Of a stretch of 64,000 bases of DNA, positions 54,380 through 63,372 are shown one piece after another. The position numbers were made by a program, and so were the translations under genes. The notes below the pieces were generated by a model. The model did no database searches. It had not been told where the DNA came from and saw only the letters and a program-made list of their open reading frames with translations. How positions within the stretch are numbered: the stretch's first letter is position 1; each line of letters opens with the position of its first letter. The stretch covers positions 1,674,001 to 1,738,000 of the forward strand of contig NZ_CP071696.1 of NCBI RefSeq assembly GCF_018024495.1, given 5' to 3'. Source of the DNA: Agromyces archimandritae. Lineage in GTDB: Bacteria; Actinomycetota; Actinomycetes; Actinomycetales; Microbacteriaceae.

Positions 54380-55702
54380 CTACTTGAGGTCGGACGGCGG
54401 GGCGGAGTCGAAGTCGGGGCTCGGCGGCAGCGACAGCGGGCCGGTGCCCGCGAAGGTGTCGAGCAGGTCGAGCTCGCCGTTGACGACGGTCGCGAGGCGG
54501 CGGATGCCGACCCGGATCTGATCGGTCGTCGGGTAGCAGAACGACAGACGCATCGCGTGGCGACCGCGCCCGTCGGCGAAGAACGCCGTGCCCGGGGTGT
54601 ACGCGACGAGTTCCTTGACCGCGCGCGGCAGCATCTGCTTCGAGTCCAGCATCTCGGGCATCGTGACCCAGACGTAGAACCCGCCGTTCGGGTTCGTCCA
54701 GCTCAGCTGCGGCAGGTGCTCGCCGAGCGCCTCGACCATGACGTCCTTCCGCTCGCGATAGACGCCGCGGAAGCGGTCGATCTGCTCGCGCCAGTCGGCG
54801 GTCGCGAGGTACTCGGACACCACCATCTGGCTGAACGATGAAGGCGAGAGGATCGCCGACTCGGCGGCGAGGATGAGCTTCTCGCGCACCGCGTGCGGGG
54901 CGAGGGCCCAGCCGACCCGGAAGCCGGGCGCGAGCGTCTTCGAGAACGAGCCCAGATAGACGACGCCCTCCGGGTCGAGGGCGCGCAGGGCATCCGGAGC
55001 CGGCTCGTCGAAGTGCAGCAGCCCGTACGGGTTGTCCTCGAGGATGAGGATCTCGTTCTGCCGGCAGATCTCGATGATCTCGGGCCGCCGCTCGGCCGCG
55101 AGGGTCACGCCGGCCGGGTTGTGGAAGTTCGGGATCGTGTACAGGAACTTGATGCGCCGGCCCTGCCCGCGCAGGTGCGCGATCGTCTGCCGCAGCGCTT
55201 CGGGGATGAGGCCCTGATCGTCCATCGCGACGTGCACGACGTTCGCTTGGTACGAACGGAACACGCCGATCGCGCCGACGTAGCTCGGCGCCTCGGCGAG
55301 GATGACGTCGCCCGGGTCGATGAAGAGCTTCGTCACGAGGTCGAGCGCCTGCTGCGAACCCGTCGAGGTCACGACGTTGTCGACGGAGCCGTGGATGCCT
55401 TCGAGGGCCATGACGTCGAGGATCTGCTCCCGCAGTTCCGGGATGCCCTGGCCCGATCCGTACTGGAGGGCCGTCGGGCCCTGCTCGCGCATGACCTTCT
55501 CCATCGAGGAGACGATGAGCTCCTGCGGCAGCGCGGAGACGAACGGCATGCCGCCGGCGAGCGAGACCACTTCGGGCCGCGACGCGACGGCGAACAGAGC
55601 TCGAACCTCGGATGCGGAGAGCCCGGAAGCTCGCTCTGCGTAGTTCGCATACCAGGGGTCGAGGTTGTTGCCGGTCCGCTCGGGGACGCCGTCAGTGGTC
55701 AC
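54380..55702 (-). CDS. PLP-dependent class I/II aminotransferase
   Basis: The 440-residue enzyme shows the fold-type I pattern: LQYGSGQGIPELREQI, TSTGSQQALDLVTKLFIDPGD, NFHNPAGVTL, EDNPYGLL and the PLP-lysine in GSFSKTLAPGFRVGW. It is closest to the LysN/2-aminoadipate or MocR-type aminotransferase group without the GntR domain. The amino-acid substrate is uncertain. It may be cotranscribed with ddl. Confidence 0.87.
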   Translation of the reverse strand: MTTDGVPERTGNNLDPWYANYAERASGLSASEVRALFAVASRPEVVSLAGGMPFVSALPQELIVSSMEKVMREQGPTALQYGSGQGIPELREQILDVMALEGIHGSVDNVVTSTGSQQALDLVTKLFIDPGDVILAEAPSYVGAIGVFRSYQANVVHVAMDDQGLIPEALRQTIAHLRGQGRRIKFLYTIPNFHNPAGVTLAAERRPEIIEICRQNEILILEDNPYGLLHFDEPAPDALRALDPEGVVYLGSFSKTLAPGFRVGWALAPHAVREKLILAAESAILSPSSFSQMVVSEYLATADWREQIDRFRGVYRERKDVMVEALGEHLPQLSWTNPNGGFYVWVTMPEMLDSKQMLPRAVKELVAYTPGTAFFADGRGRHAMRLSFCYPTTDQIRVGIRRLATVVNGELDLLDTFAGTGPLSLPPSPDFDSAPPSDLK

Positions 55703-55806
55703 ATTGCTTCCTTCTGCTCAGGGTATTCATCGTAGTTCTCGGAGATGGGTGCGGAATGCGCGGCCCCCGGCCGGGGTGCGCCGGGGCATCCACCCGGGAA
55801 TCGAAA

Positions 55807-55836
55807 AGACCCGCCCGGCGTGTGCCGGACGGGTCT
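55807..55836 (-). terminator. Terminator downstream of trxA
   Basis: AGACCCGCCCGGC and GCCGGACGGGTCT pair with one mismatch around a four-base loop, 18 bp beyond the trxA stop. Confidence 0.75.
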
Positions 55837-55853
55837 GATGCGAAGACCGCCGA

Positions 55854-56177
55854 CTACGAGATGTAGGCGGCGAGGTCGGCCTCGAGGGCGGGCTTCGGCT
55901 TGGCGCCGATGACGGTCTGCACGACCTCGCCGTCCTTGAAGACCTTCATCGCGGGGATCGCGGTGATCTGGTACTTCATCGCGAGCTGCGGGTTCTCGTC
56001 GACGTTGAGCTTGACGATGTCGAGCTTGTCGGCGTGCTCGGTCGCGATCTGGTCGAGGATCGGGCTCACGGCGCGGCACGGGCCGCACCATTCGGCCCAG
56101 AAGTCGACGAGCACGGCCCGGTCGTTCTTCAGGACTTCCTGCTCGAAGGTGGCCTCGGTCACTGCGCGTGCAGTCAT
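55854..56177 (-). CDS. trxA: Thioredoxin
   Basis: The 107-residue protein has the active site WCGPC (Cys31, Cys34) and cis-Pro in TAIPAM. It reduces cytosolic disulfides using electrons from TrxB. ATG 56177 is preceded by GGAGAA. It lies 56 bp downstream of trxB. Confidence 0.95.
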   Translation of the reverse strand: MTARAVTEATFEQEVLKNDRAVLVDFWAEWCGPCRAVSPILDQIATEHADKLDIVKLNVDENPQLAMKYQITAIPAMKVFKDGEVVQTVIGAKPKPALEADLAAYIS

Positions 56178-56233
56178 GGTTTCTCCTTCTCGTGCGCCGG
56201 GCGGGCCGGCGAGGTTCGTGGACGGGCCGTGGA

Positions 56234-57202
56234 TCAGTCGGAGACGGTCGCCAGGGCGGGTTGCGCAGCGGTGGATGCGTCGTCGAGGTCGGCCAGGTAG
56301 GCCTCGGCGTCGAGCGCGGCGACGGTGCCCGAGGCTGCGGCGGTCACGGCCTGCCGGTAGTGCGGGTCGATCACGTCGCCGGCGGCGAACACACCGGGCA
56401 CGGAGGTCTTCGAGCTGCGCCCCTCGACGGCGATCGTGCCCTCGGCGGTGAGGTCGAGCTTGCCGTGCACGAGGTGGGTGCGGGGGTCGTTGCCGATGGC
56501 CACGAAGACACCGTCGAGGTCGAGGCCTCGCTCTTCGCCGGTGACGGTGTCGCGCAGGGTCACGCCGCTGACCTGCGAGGTGCCGTGGATCGCGGCGATC
56601 TCGGCGTTCCACACGAACTCGATCTTGGGGTTGTCGAAGGCGCGCTGCTGCATGATCTTGGAGGCCTTCAGCTCATCGCGGCGGTGGATGACGTGGACCT
56701 TGTCGGCGAAGCGGGTGAGGAAGGTGGCCTCCTCCATCGCGGAGTCGCCGCCGCCGACGACGGCGATCGTCTTCTGACGGAAGAAGAAGCCGTCGCAGGT
56801 CGCGCACCACGACAGGCCGTGGCCCGAGAGGACCTCCTCTTCGGGGAGGCCGAGCTTGCGGTAGGCGGATCCGGTCGCGAAGATCACGGCTCGTGCCTCG
56901 TGCACCTCGCCGCCGCCGAGCGTGACGCGCTTGACGGGGCCTTCGAGATCCAGCGAGACGACGTCGTCGTAGACGACTTCGGTGCCGAAGCGTTCGGCCT
57001 GCGCCTGGATCTTCGTCATGAGGTCGGGGCCCATGACGCCCTCGGGGAAGCCGGGGAAGTTCTCCACCTCGGTGGTGTTGACGAGTTCGCCGCCGACCTC
57101 GACGGAGCTGGCGATGAGCAGCGGCTTCAGCTCGGCGCGGGCCGCGTAGATCGCCGCCGTGAGGCCGGCAGGGCCCGAACCGATGATGATGATGTCGCGC
57201 AA
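56234..57202 (-). CDS. trxB: Thioredoxin reductase
   Basis: The 322-residue flavoenzyme has the FAD motif IIGSGPAG, redox pair Cys133-A-T-Cys136 and NADPH motif VVGGGDSAMEEA. It starts at TTG 57202 with AAAAGGAG five bases upstream. It reduces TrxA, encoded next. Confidence 0.95.
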   Translation of the reverse strand: MRDIIIIGSGPAGLTAAIYAARAELKPLLIASSVEVGGELVNTTEVENFPGFPEGVMGPDLMTKIQAQAERFGTEVVYDDVVSLDLEGPVKRVTLGGGEVHEARAVIFATGSAYRKLGLPEEEVLSGHGLSWCATCDGFFFRQKTIAVVGGGDSAMEEATFLTRFADKVHVIHRRDELKASKIMQQRAFDNPKIEFVWNAEIAAIHGTSQVSGVTLRDTVTGEERGLDLDGVFVAIGNDPRTHLVHGKLDLTAEGTIAVEGRSSKTSVPGVFAAGDVIDPHYRQAVTAAASGTVAALDAEAYLADLDDASTAAQPALATVSD

Positions 57203-57290
57203 CGCGGCTCCTTTTCGTCAGCGTGCCGCCGGTGGAAAGGCGCCACGACATGGTGAACACAGTCTAGGCGGCGGGTATTCCGTCGGCCGG

Positions 57291-58916
57291 TCAGCGACGG
57301 GTGAGCCGGGCGAGGATCGGTTCGGCGAACCCGCGCAGTTCGGGCGAACGGGTGACCCAGAGGATCACGAAGTACAGCACCGTCATGACGACGGCGATGA
57401 CGGCCATGGTGATCAGGGCGCCGACGCGGCTGGAGAGGGCGAAACCGTCGGCATCGGTGCCGCCGAGCATGATGAGCAGCCACACGCCGGCGAGCACCGG
57501 CATGAGCAGGGCGACCACCGAGCGGGCGATGCTCTCGACGATGCGGCGACCGTCGAGCCCGCCGAGGCGGCGGCGGAGGAGCACGACGGCGATGATCAAC
57601 TGCACGGTGCCGGCGACCGTGGTGGCGATGGCGATACCGACGGCGACGAGGGAGCTCGGCAGGGCGATGCACGCGAGGGCGAGGACGATGAAGATCACCG
57701 ACTGCGCGAGGGTGAAGAAGAAGGGCGTGCGGGTGTCGCCGAGCGAGTAGAAGGTGCGCTGGACGATGAAGAGGATGCTGAAGCCGATGAGGCCGGCGAC
57801 GTAGGCGATGATGACGTCGCCGGTGGCCCAGACGAGCGGTTCCACGCCGGTGAAGACGCGGGCGAACGGGTACGCGCAGACGATGAGGCCGGCGGCGGCG
57901 AGGATGACGATGACGCTGACCCCGCGCACGGCGCTCGAGAAGTCGGCGCGCACGCGGTCGAGTTCGCCGATCGCGGCGTGCTCGCTCATGCGGGTGAAGT
58001 AGGCGGTCGCGATCGAGACGGTGATGACGGAGTGGGGCAGCATGAAGATGAGCCAGGCGGTCTGCAGGGCGTAGATGGATGCTTCGGTGCTGTTCTCGGC
58101 AGAGACACCGGCGATGGAGGTTTCGACGAAGCCCGCGATCGTGGTGAGCAGCAGCATCCCGAACGTCCAGCCGGCCATCGTCGCCGTCGAGCGCAGTCCG
58201 ACGCCCCGCCACCGGAAATCGGGGCGGTAGCTGAGGCCTGCGCGCTTCCAGAACCAGAACAGGATGAGCGCCTGCGCCGCGACGCCGAGGGTGGCGCTGC
58301 CGGCCAGCAGCGCGATCATGCCGCCCGTCCAGTCTCCGGCCGCCCAGCGATCGCCGTCGGGGTCGGTACCGAAGATGAGCGCGAACGCCCCGAGGCCGGC
58401 GAGGGCGACGAGGTTGTTCAGCACCGGCACCCAGGTGAAGGGCCCGAAGACGCGCTTGGCGTTCAGCACCTCGCCGAGCAGCGAGTACATGCCGTAGAAG
58501 AAGATCTGCGGCAGGCACCAGTACCCGAACGCGACCGCGAGCGCGAAGACGCCGGGCGACATCCGCGAGCCGACGAGCATCGTGAGCAGCGGCGTGAGCA
58601 GCGTCGCGAGGATCGCCGCTCCGCCGAGGACCACGAAGCCGAGCGTGACGATCTTGTTCAGATAGGCGACGCCGCCGTCGGGGTTCGCGGCCGAACGCAC
58701 GATGAGCGGAACGAGCACGGCGCTCAGCACGCCGCCGGCGACGACGACGTAGATCGTGTTCGGCAGCTGGTTGGCGGCCGCGAAGGCGTTCGTGCCGGCG
58801 CCGGCCGCGCCGATCACGGCGGCCAGCAGCAGCGTCTTCAGGAAGCCGAGGACGCGCGAGACGATCGTCCCCGACGCCAGGAACAGGCTTGCGCGGCCGA
58901 TGCGGTCCTCAGCCAT
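57291..58916 (-). CDS. murJ: Lipid II flippase MurJ (MviN family)
   Basis: The 541-residue protein has about 14 membrane helices and the MurJ start RASLFLASGTIVSRVLGFLKTLLLAA with charged residues in helices 1 and 2. It flips lipid II across the membrane for peptidoglycan synthesis. ATG 58916 (MAEDRIGRAS) overlaps the end of the upstream gene by 8 bp. The long cytosolic pseudokinase domain of mycobacterial MviN is absent. Confidence 0.93.
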   Translation of the reverse strand: MAEDRIGRASLFLASGTIVSRVLGFLKTLLLAAVIGAAGAGTNAFAAANQLPNTIYVVVAGGVLSAVLVPLIVRSAANPDGGVAYLNKIVTLGFVVLGGAAILATLLTPLLTMLVGSRMSPGVFALAVAFGYWCLPQIFFYGMYSLLGEVLNAKRVFGPFTWVPVLNNLVALAGLGAFALIFGTDPDGDRWAAGDWTGGMIALLAGSATLGVAAQALILFWFWKRAGLSYRPDFRWRGVGLRSTATMAGWTFGMLLLTTIAGFVETSIAGVSAENSTEASIYALQTAWLIFMLPHSVITVSIATAYFTRMSEHAAIGELDRVRADFSSAVRGVSVIVILAAAGLIVCAYPFARVFTGVEPLVWATGDVIIAYVAGLIGFSILFIVQRTFYSLGDTRTPFFFTLAQSVIFIVLALACIALPSSLVAVGIAIATTVAGTVQLIIAVVLLRRRLGGLDGRRIVESIARSVVALLMPVLAGVWLLIMLGGTDADGFALSSRVGALITMAVIAVVMTVLYFVILWVTRSPELRGFAEPILARLTRR

Positions 58917-61275
58917 GGCTGGGTTCCTCCGTGGGGTCGGGGGCGGATGCGCCGGGTTCGGCGTCGGGCGAGCCGTCGGCATCCGCTGCCGACCGCCGCC
59001 GGCGCCGGATCATGCGGAACACGCCGAAGCCGAAGAACGCGACCACCGCGACGGCGAGCACGATCGCGCCGATGCCCTCCCAGTCGGCCTGCACGTTCGC
59101 CACGATGCGTTCGGTGCCGCCGATCTCGACGCCCGTCGGCGACGTCAGGGTGACGGCGAGCTGCACCTCGCCGTTGCCGACGCCGGCCGCGACCGGGATC
59201 TGCACCTGGGCGCGCGAACCGGCCTCGACCGTGAGCTCCTGATCGTCCTCGACGACGAGCCGGCCGTTCTCGGGCTCGACCGAGATGATCACCGTCGCCG
59301 GCACCGGCAGTTCGTTCTGCACCGAGACCGGGACCCCGGACTCCCGCGAGACCACGAGGATCGCGCTGCTCGGCACGACCGAGACGGCATCGGTGATCTC
59401 GTGAGCGGCCGAGAGGTTCTCGCCGACCGCCGCATCCCAGTCGAGGGCGCTGCCCACCCAGCCGGCGCCGAGCACGGCGAGCAGGTCGCGCCGCACGGGA
59501 GCGGTGAGGGCGGCAGGCGTCTCGGCGACGCTGGAGAACTCGTCGACCTCGCGCTCGGCGACCATCATGCGGTCGACGTTGCTGCGCCGCTGGTCGGACT
59601 CGGGGGAATCGACGAGCTCGGCAGCCTGCGGCGGGGCGCCGATGGCCTCGGAGAGCCCGGCCGAGCGCACGAAACCGAGCGCCTCGATCGTGTCGAGCAC
59701 GGCAGGGATGCGGTCGGCCTCGACCGGCAGCTCCCGCCCGAAGGCCGCGAGCAGCGTCTGCCCGCCGCCGGCGGAGGCGGCAAGGGTGAGCGACGCCGCG
59801 GCATCCGCTCGGGCACCGCGCAGCGCCGCCTCGCTCGACGCCGTCGCAGCCTCCGAGAGCGCAGTCGACAGGCTGCCCTCGGCGACGAGCGCCGTCGTCC
59901 CCTCGATGGAGACGGACGCGTTCGAGAAGGCATCGGGTCCGTCGACGTTCGCCGCGTCGAGGATCGCGGTCGTCAGCCCCTGGCGCGCGAGGAACTGCAG
60001 ATCGCCGGTGGCGACGGTGCGCGGGGCCGGCCACGCCAGATCGGTACGCGTGTAGTTCCAAGCGAGCAGTTCGGCATTCGTCGGCAGTGTCGTCGGCACC
60101 GGATCTGCGTCCGGATCCGCGGTCGGCGGCACCACGGGCTCCGTCGTCGCCGGCGGCTCGCTCGACGCATCCGCCCCGCCCGCCGCCGCACCCGCCCCGC
60201 TCGCCGGTGCCGTGTCGGTCGACGTCGGCTCCGGCGATGCGGGCGGCGTCTCGGTCTCCCCCGGGCCGCCTGGCTCGGCCGGCTCGAAGCGCTGCGGGTC
60301 GAGCGCATCGGAGAACTCGTCGGCGGCGAGCAGCCCGTCGAGGCCGAGCTGCGACTGCACCGCAACATCGGCATCCGCATAGGAAAGCGGGAAGACCTCG
60401 TTCGGGGACGCCTGCAGGCGCTCGAGCCACGCGACCGCGCTCTCGGGCGCCGCGCTGCCGAGCACGCGAATCGACGCCAGGATGCGCGGATCCAGCCCGA
60501 TCGCGACGCCGCGACCCTCGACGGCGTCGAGCTGCCGGGTGAGCAGCCCCTCCGGGCCCGTCCACGTCTCGAGATCCTCCGCATCGACGAGCCCCTCCCC
60601 CGACGGCGGAACCGTCAGCGGGTAGGCGATCGCGAGACCGAGCCCGGCCGGGGCATCGCGCCCGGCCACGGTCGCCGATCCACGCCCCGTCGACGCGATC
60701 TCGCCGCCCGCGACGAGCTCGCCCGCGAGGCCGTACACCGTCGCCGCGTCGCCGGAAGGCAGCAGATCGCGCGGCACCGACACGTTCGTGACGAAGACAT
60801 CCCCCGGCGGCACATCGCGGGTCTCGACCGAGGCCAGCTCCGTGCCCGAGACCGGATCGCTCGCACCGAGCCACGCCTGCAGCCCGGACGGATCGCCGAT
60901 CGCCTCGGAGCGGAGCACCCGCAGCACGCCCGCCGGAACCGTCTCGCCGGTGCCGTTGGCGAGCTCGACCGAAACGAGCAACGGCTGGGCGGCCGGCTCG
61001 GCGCGCACGACCTCGTCGACCGGGGCGACCGTGAGGCTCACCCGGCCGGCCGGGGCCTCCGCGTCCTCGACCTCCCCCGGTTCGGCGTGCGCGGGGACCG
61101 TGAGGGCCGCCGCCGCGGCCTCGTCGGGCCGGTCGGGGCCGACGGTCATCGCCGTTGCGGGGGCGGATGCCGTCGCGAGCAGCGCCGCGGCGACGACGGC
61201 GACCCCGGGCATCCACACCCGGGCACGCCTGCGGAGTCGGCGGAGTCGGCGCGCGGGAATCGACTCGGCCACCAT
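58909..61275 (-). CDS. DUF6049-type secreted/membrane protein
   Basis: The 788-residue protein has an Arg-rich N-terminus and signal-like helix (about 18-40), a large extracellular region with an acidic/Ala/Pro linker near residue 380, and a C-terminal membrane helix (about 735-757) followed by Arg-rich and acidic segments. A protein of this build between pcnA and murJ is widespread in actinobacteria (DUF6049). ATG 61275 is chosen because in-frame codons further upstream overlap the pcnA promoter region. A role in wall assembly is inferred from position. Confidence 0.8.
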   Translation of the reverse strand: MVAESIPARRLRRLRRRARVWMPGVAVVAAALLATASAPATAMTVGPDRPDEAAAAALTVPAHAEPGEVEDAEAPAGRVSLTVAPVDEVVRAEPAAQPLLVSVELANGTGETVPAGVLRVLRSEAIGDPSGLQAWLGASDPVSGTELASVETRDVPPGDVFVTNVSVPRDLLPSGDAATVYGLAGELVAGGEIASTGRGSATVAGRDAPAGLGLAIAYPLTVPPSGEGLVDAEDLETWTGPEGLLTRQLDAVEGRGVAIGLDPRILASIRVLGSAAPESAVAWLERLQASPNEVFPLSYADADVAVQSQLGLDGLLAADEFSDALDPQRFEPAEPGGPGETETPPASPEPTSTDTAPASGAGAAAGGADASSEPPATTEPVVPPTADPDADPVPTTLPTNAELLAWNYTRTDLAWPAPRTVATGDLQFLARQGLTTAILDAANVDGPDAFSNASVSIEGTTALVAEGSLSTALSEAATASSEAALRGARADAAASLTLAASAGGGQTLLAAFGRELPVEADRIPAVLDTIEALGFVRSAGLSEAIGAPPQAAELVDSPESDQRRSNVDRMMVAEREVDEFSSVAETPAALTAPVRRDLLAVLGAGWVGSALDWDAAVGENLSAAHEITDAVSVVPSSAILVVSRESGVPVSVQNELPVPATVIISVEPENGRLVVEDDQELTVEAGSRAQVQIPVAAGVGNGEVQLAVTLTSPTGVEIGGTERIVANVQADWEGIGAIVLAVAVVAFFGFGVFRMIRRRRRSAADADGSPDAEPGASAPDPTEEPSHG

Positions 61276-61418
61276 GAAGGGGATTCTACGGCGTCGCGGC
61301 AGGGTACCCGCCGTGCCGGCCGGGCCCGCGCCGCGCCCGGCATCCGGCAGCCACGCGCGGCCCGGGCCGCATCCACAGGCCTCGTCGCACCGCGCATCCG
61401 CCCACGTACGATTGGGGC

Positions 61419-62858
61419 ATGCAGAGTGTCGCAGCAGCCCTCGAGCGGCTGGGCGAACTGGCCGAGTCGCCGGCCGTCTCACGCCTCGCGACGGCGTTCG
61501 CCGATGCAGGCCACGAGCTCGCCCTCGTCGGCGGGCCCGTGCGCGACGCGTTCCTCGGCCGCGCCGTCAACGACCTCGACTTCACGAGCGACGCGACCCC
61601 CGACGAGATCCTCGGGATCGTGAAGCCGATCTCCGAGGCGCACTGGGACGTCGGGCGCAAGTTCGGCACCATCGGTGCGAAGATCGCCGGCGAACAGGTC
61701 GAGATCACCACCTACCGCTCCGACGCCTACGACGGCGAATCCCGCAAGCCGGAGGTCGTGTTCGGCGACTCCCTCGAAGACGACCTCGTGCGCCGCGACT
61801 TCACCGTCAACGCGCTCGCCCTCCGGCTGCCCGAACGCACCCTCGTCGACCCCTCCGGCGGCATCGAGGACCTGCTCGCCGGCATCCTCCGCACCCCGGC
61901 GGCCGCCGAGCAGTCCTTCGGCGACGACCCGCTGCGCATGATGCGCGCCGCGCGCTTCGCCGCCCAGCTCGGCTTCGCCGTCGAACCGGCCACCGAACGC
62001 GCCATGGGCGACCTCGCCGGCGCCATCGAGCGGATCTCGGCCGAGCGCGTGCGCGACGAATTCTCGAAACTGCTGCTGACCGCCGATCCCGTCCCCGGCA
62101 TCCGCCTGCTCGTCGACAGCGGCATCGCCGACCGCGTACTGCCCGAGATCCCCGCCCTCCGCCTCGAGATCGACGAGCACCACCACCACAAGGACGTCTA
62201 CGAGCACAGCCTCACCGTGCTGCGGCAGGCGATCGACTACGAGGTTTCACGTGGAACGCTCGCATCCCCCGACCTGATCGTTCGCCTCGCCGCGATCCTG
62301 CACGACATCGGCAAACCCGCCACCCGTCGCCTCGAGGCAGGCGGCGCCGTCTCCTTCCACCACCACGACGTCGTCGGTGCCAAGCTCGCCCGCAAGCGGC
62401 TGCGAGCCCTCCGCTACGACAACGACACGATCGCCGCCGTCGGCCGCCTCATCGAACTCCACCTGCGCTTCTTCGGCTACTCCGACCAGCAGTGGACCGA
62501 CTCGGCCGTGCGCCGCTACGTGCGCGACGCCGGGCCTCAGCTGGAACGCCTGCACATCCTCACCCGTGCCGACGTCACGACCCGCAACCGCCGCAAGGCC
62601 GACCGCCTCGGCTTCGCCTACGACGACCTCGAGGAGCGGATCGCGGTGCTCGCCGAAGAAGAGGAGCTCGCCGCCGTGCGCCCCGAGCTCGACGGCGTGC
62701 AGATCCAGGAGGCCCTCGGCATCCGCCCCGGCCCGGCCGTCGGCGAGGCGTACCGCTTCCTGCTCGAACTGCGCCTCGACGAGGGCGTCATCGGCGAGGA
62801 CGCCGCGCGCGAGCGCCTCCTCGCCTGGTGGGCGGGGCGCGACGGCGCGGAGGGGTAG
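61419..62858 (+). CDS. pcnA: CCA tRNA nucleotidyltransferase / poly(A) polymerase family
   Basis: The 479-residue enzyme has the nucleotidyltransferase head (LVGGPVRDAFLGRAVNDLDFTSD with the DLD metal pair), RRDFTVNALAL, and an HD domain (EIDEHHHHKDVYEHSLTVL, LHDIGKP). It adds CCA to tRNAs, which fits the two tRNA genes here that lack encoded CCA. It is divergent from the DUF6049 gene, 143 bp apart. Confidence 0.93.
   Translation: MQSVAAALERLGELAESPAVSRLATAFADAGHELALVGGPVRDAFLGRAVNDLDFTSDATPDEILGIVKPISEAHWDVGRKFGTIGAKIAGEQVEITTYRSDAYDGESRKPEVVFGDSLEDDLVRRDFTVNALALRLPERTLVDPSGGIEDLLAGILRTPAAAEQSFGDDPLRMMRAARFAAQLGFAVEPATERAMGDLAGAIERISAERVRDEFSKLLLTADPVPGIRLLVDSGIADRVLPEIPALRLEIDEHHHHKDVYEHSLTVLRQAIDYEVSRGTLASPDLIVRLAAILHDIGKPATRRLEAGGAVSFHHHDVVGAKLARKRLRALRYDNDTIAAVGRLIELHLRFFGYSDQQWTDSAVRRYVRDAGPQLERLHILTRADVTTRNRRKADRLGFAYDDLEERIAVLAEEEELAAVRPELDGVQIQEALGIRPGPAVGEAYRFLLELRLDEGVIGEDAARERLLAWWAGRDGAEG
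62243..62258. repeat. Degenerate parS-like sequence inside pcnA
   Basis: GGTTTCACGTGGAACG matches 13 of 16 bases of the parS consensus and keeps the central TTTCACGTG. It is 10.8 kb beyond the last good site. ParB binding is doubtful. Confidence 0.35.
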
Positions 62859-62942
62859 CGGGGCGGCGGCGCTGCGCCAGGGTGCGGATCGCGCGCGCTC
62901 TACTCGCGCGCTGGGGTGCTGGTGCGAGCCGCAAATCTCTTC

Positions 62943-63007
62943 CCGGGGTCGTATCCCGCCATCTTCATCGTGTTTTCTGCGGGATTGTGGCGGGAAACGA
63001 CCCCCGG
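62943..63007. repeat. Long hairpin repeat, copy A
   Basis: CCGGGGTCGTATCCCGCCA on the left pairs, with one mismatch, with TGGCGGGAAACGACCCCCGG on the right around a loop of about 26 bases. It shares arms and loop words (ATCTTCAT) with copy B. Confidence 0.75.
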
Positions 63008-63142
63008 AACGGTGAGCGTCGCGCGGTGAGGATAGTGCGCCGCATGGGTGCGCCCGCAGGCTCTCGTACATCGTGGGTGGATGCCCGGCGCTGGCCCGCC
63101 CTTGGCGCATCGCTATTCCCGCTCCAGTGCACCCGACAGATC

Positions 63143-63212
63143 TTCCGGGGGTCGTTTCCCGCCATCTTCATGGCGTTGTCCGTGGGATCGTGGCACGAAA
63201 CGACCCCAGGAA
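63143..63212. repeat. Long hairpin repeat, copy B
   Basis: TTCC, GGGGTCGTTTC and GCCA on the left pair with TGGC, GAAACGACCCC and GGAA on the right. Length and loop are close to copy A, which lies 200 bp upstream in the same orientation. Confidence 0.75.
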
Positions 63213-63372
63213 GAGGGGAGGAAGGTGCCCAGCATTCCTCCGCTGGCCTCCTCCGGCAGGCAACCTCAGCAGGACCCGGAATCCTCCTCCACAAGGGCGC
63301 CAGCGGAGGCGGCCGTCCACCGATTCTGCGATCGGCCCACGGCATCCACCGCGGTCGGGCACGATCGCACGC

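Larger units (their letters stand above)
62859..63372. other. Intergenic region with two hairpin repeats
   Basis: These 514 bp contain two related long palindromes (62943-63007 and 63143-63212) and no credible gene of their own. Open frames here are interrupted by the hairpins. Confidence 0.6.

Noticed and set aside
56168..59153. Long + strand frames opposite trxB and murJ
   Set aside because: They are antisense shadows of well-recognised proteins with low-complexity translations.
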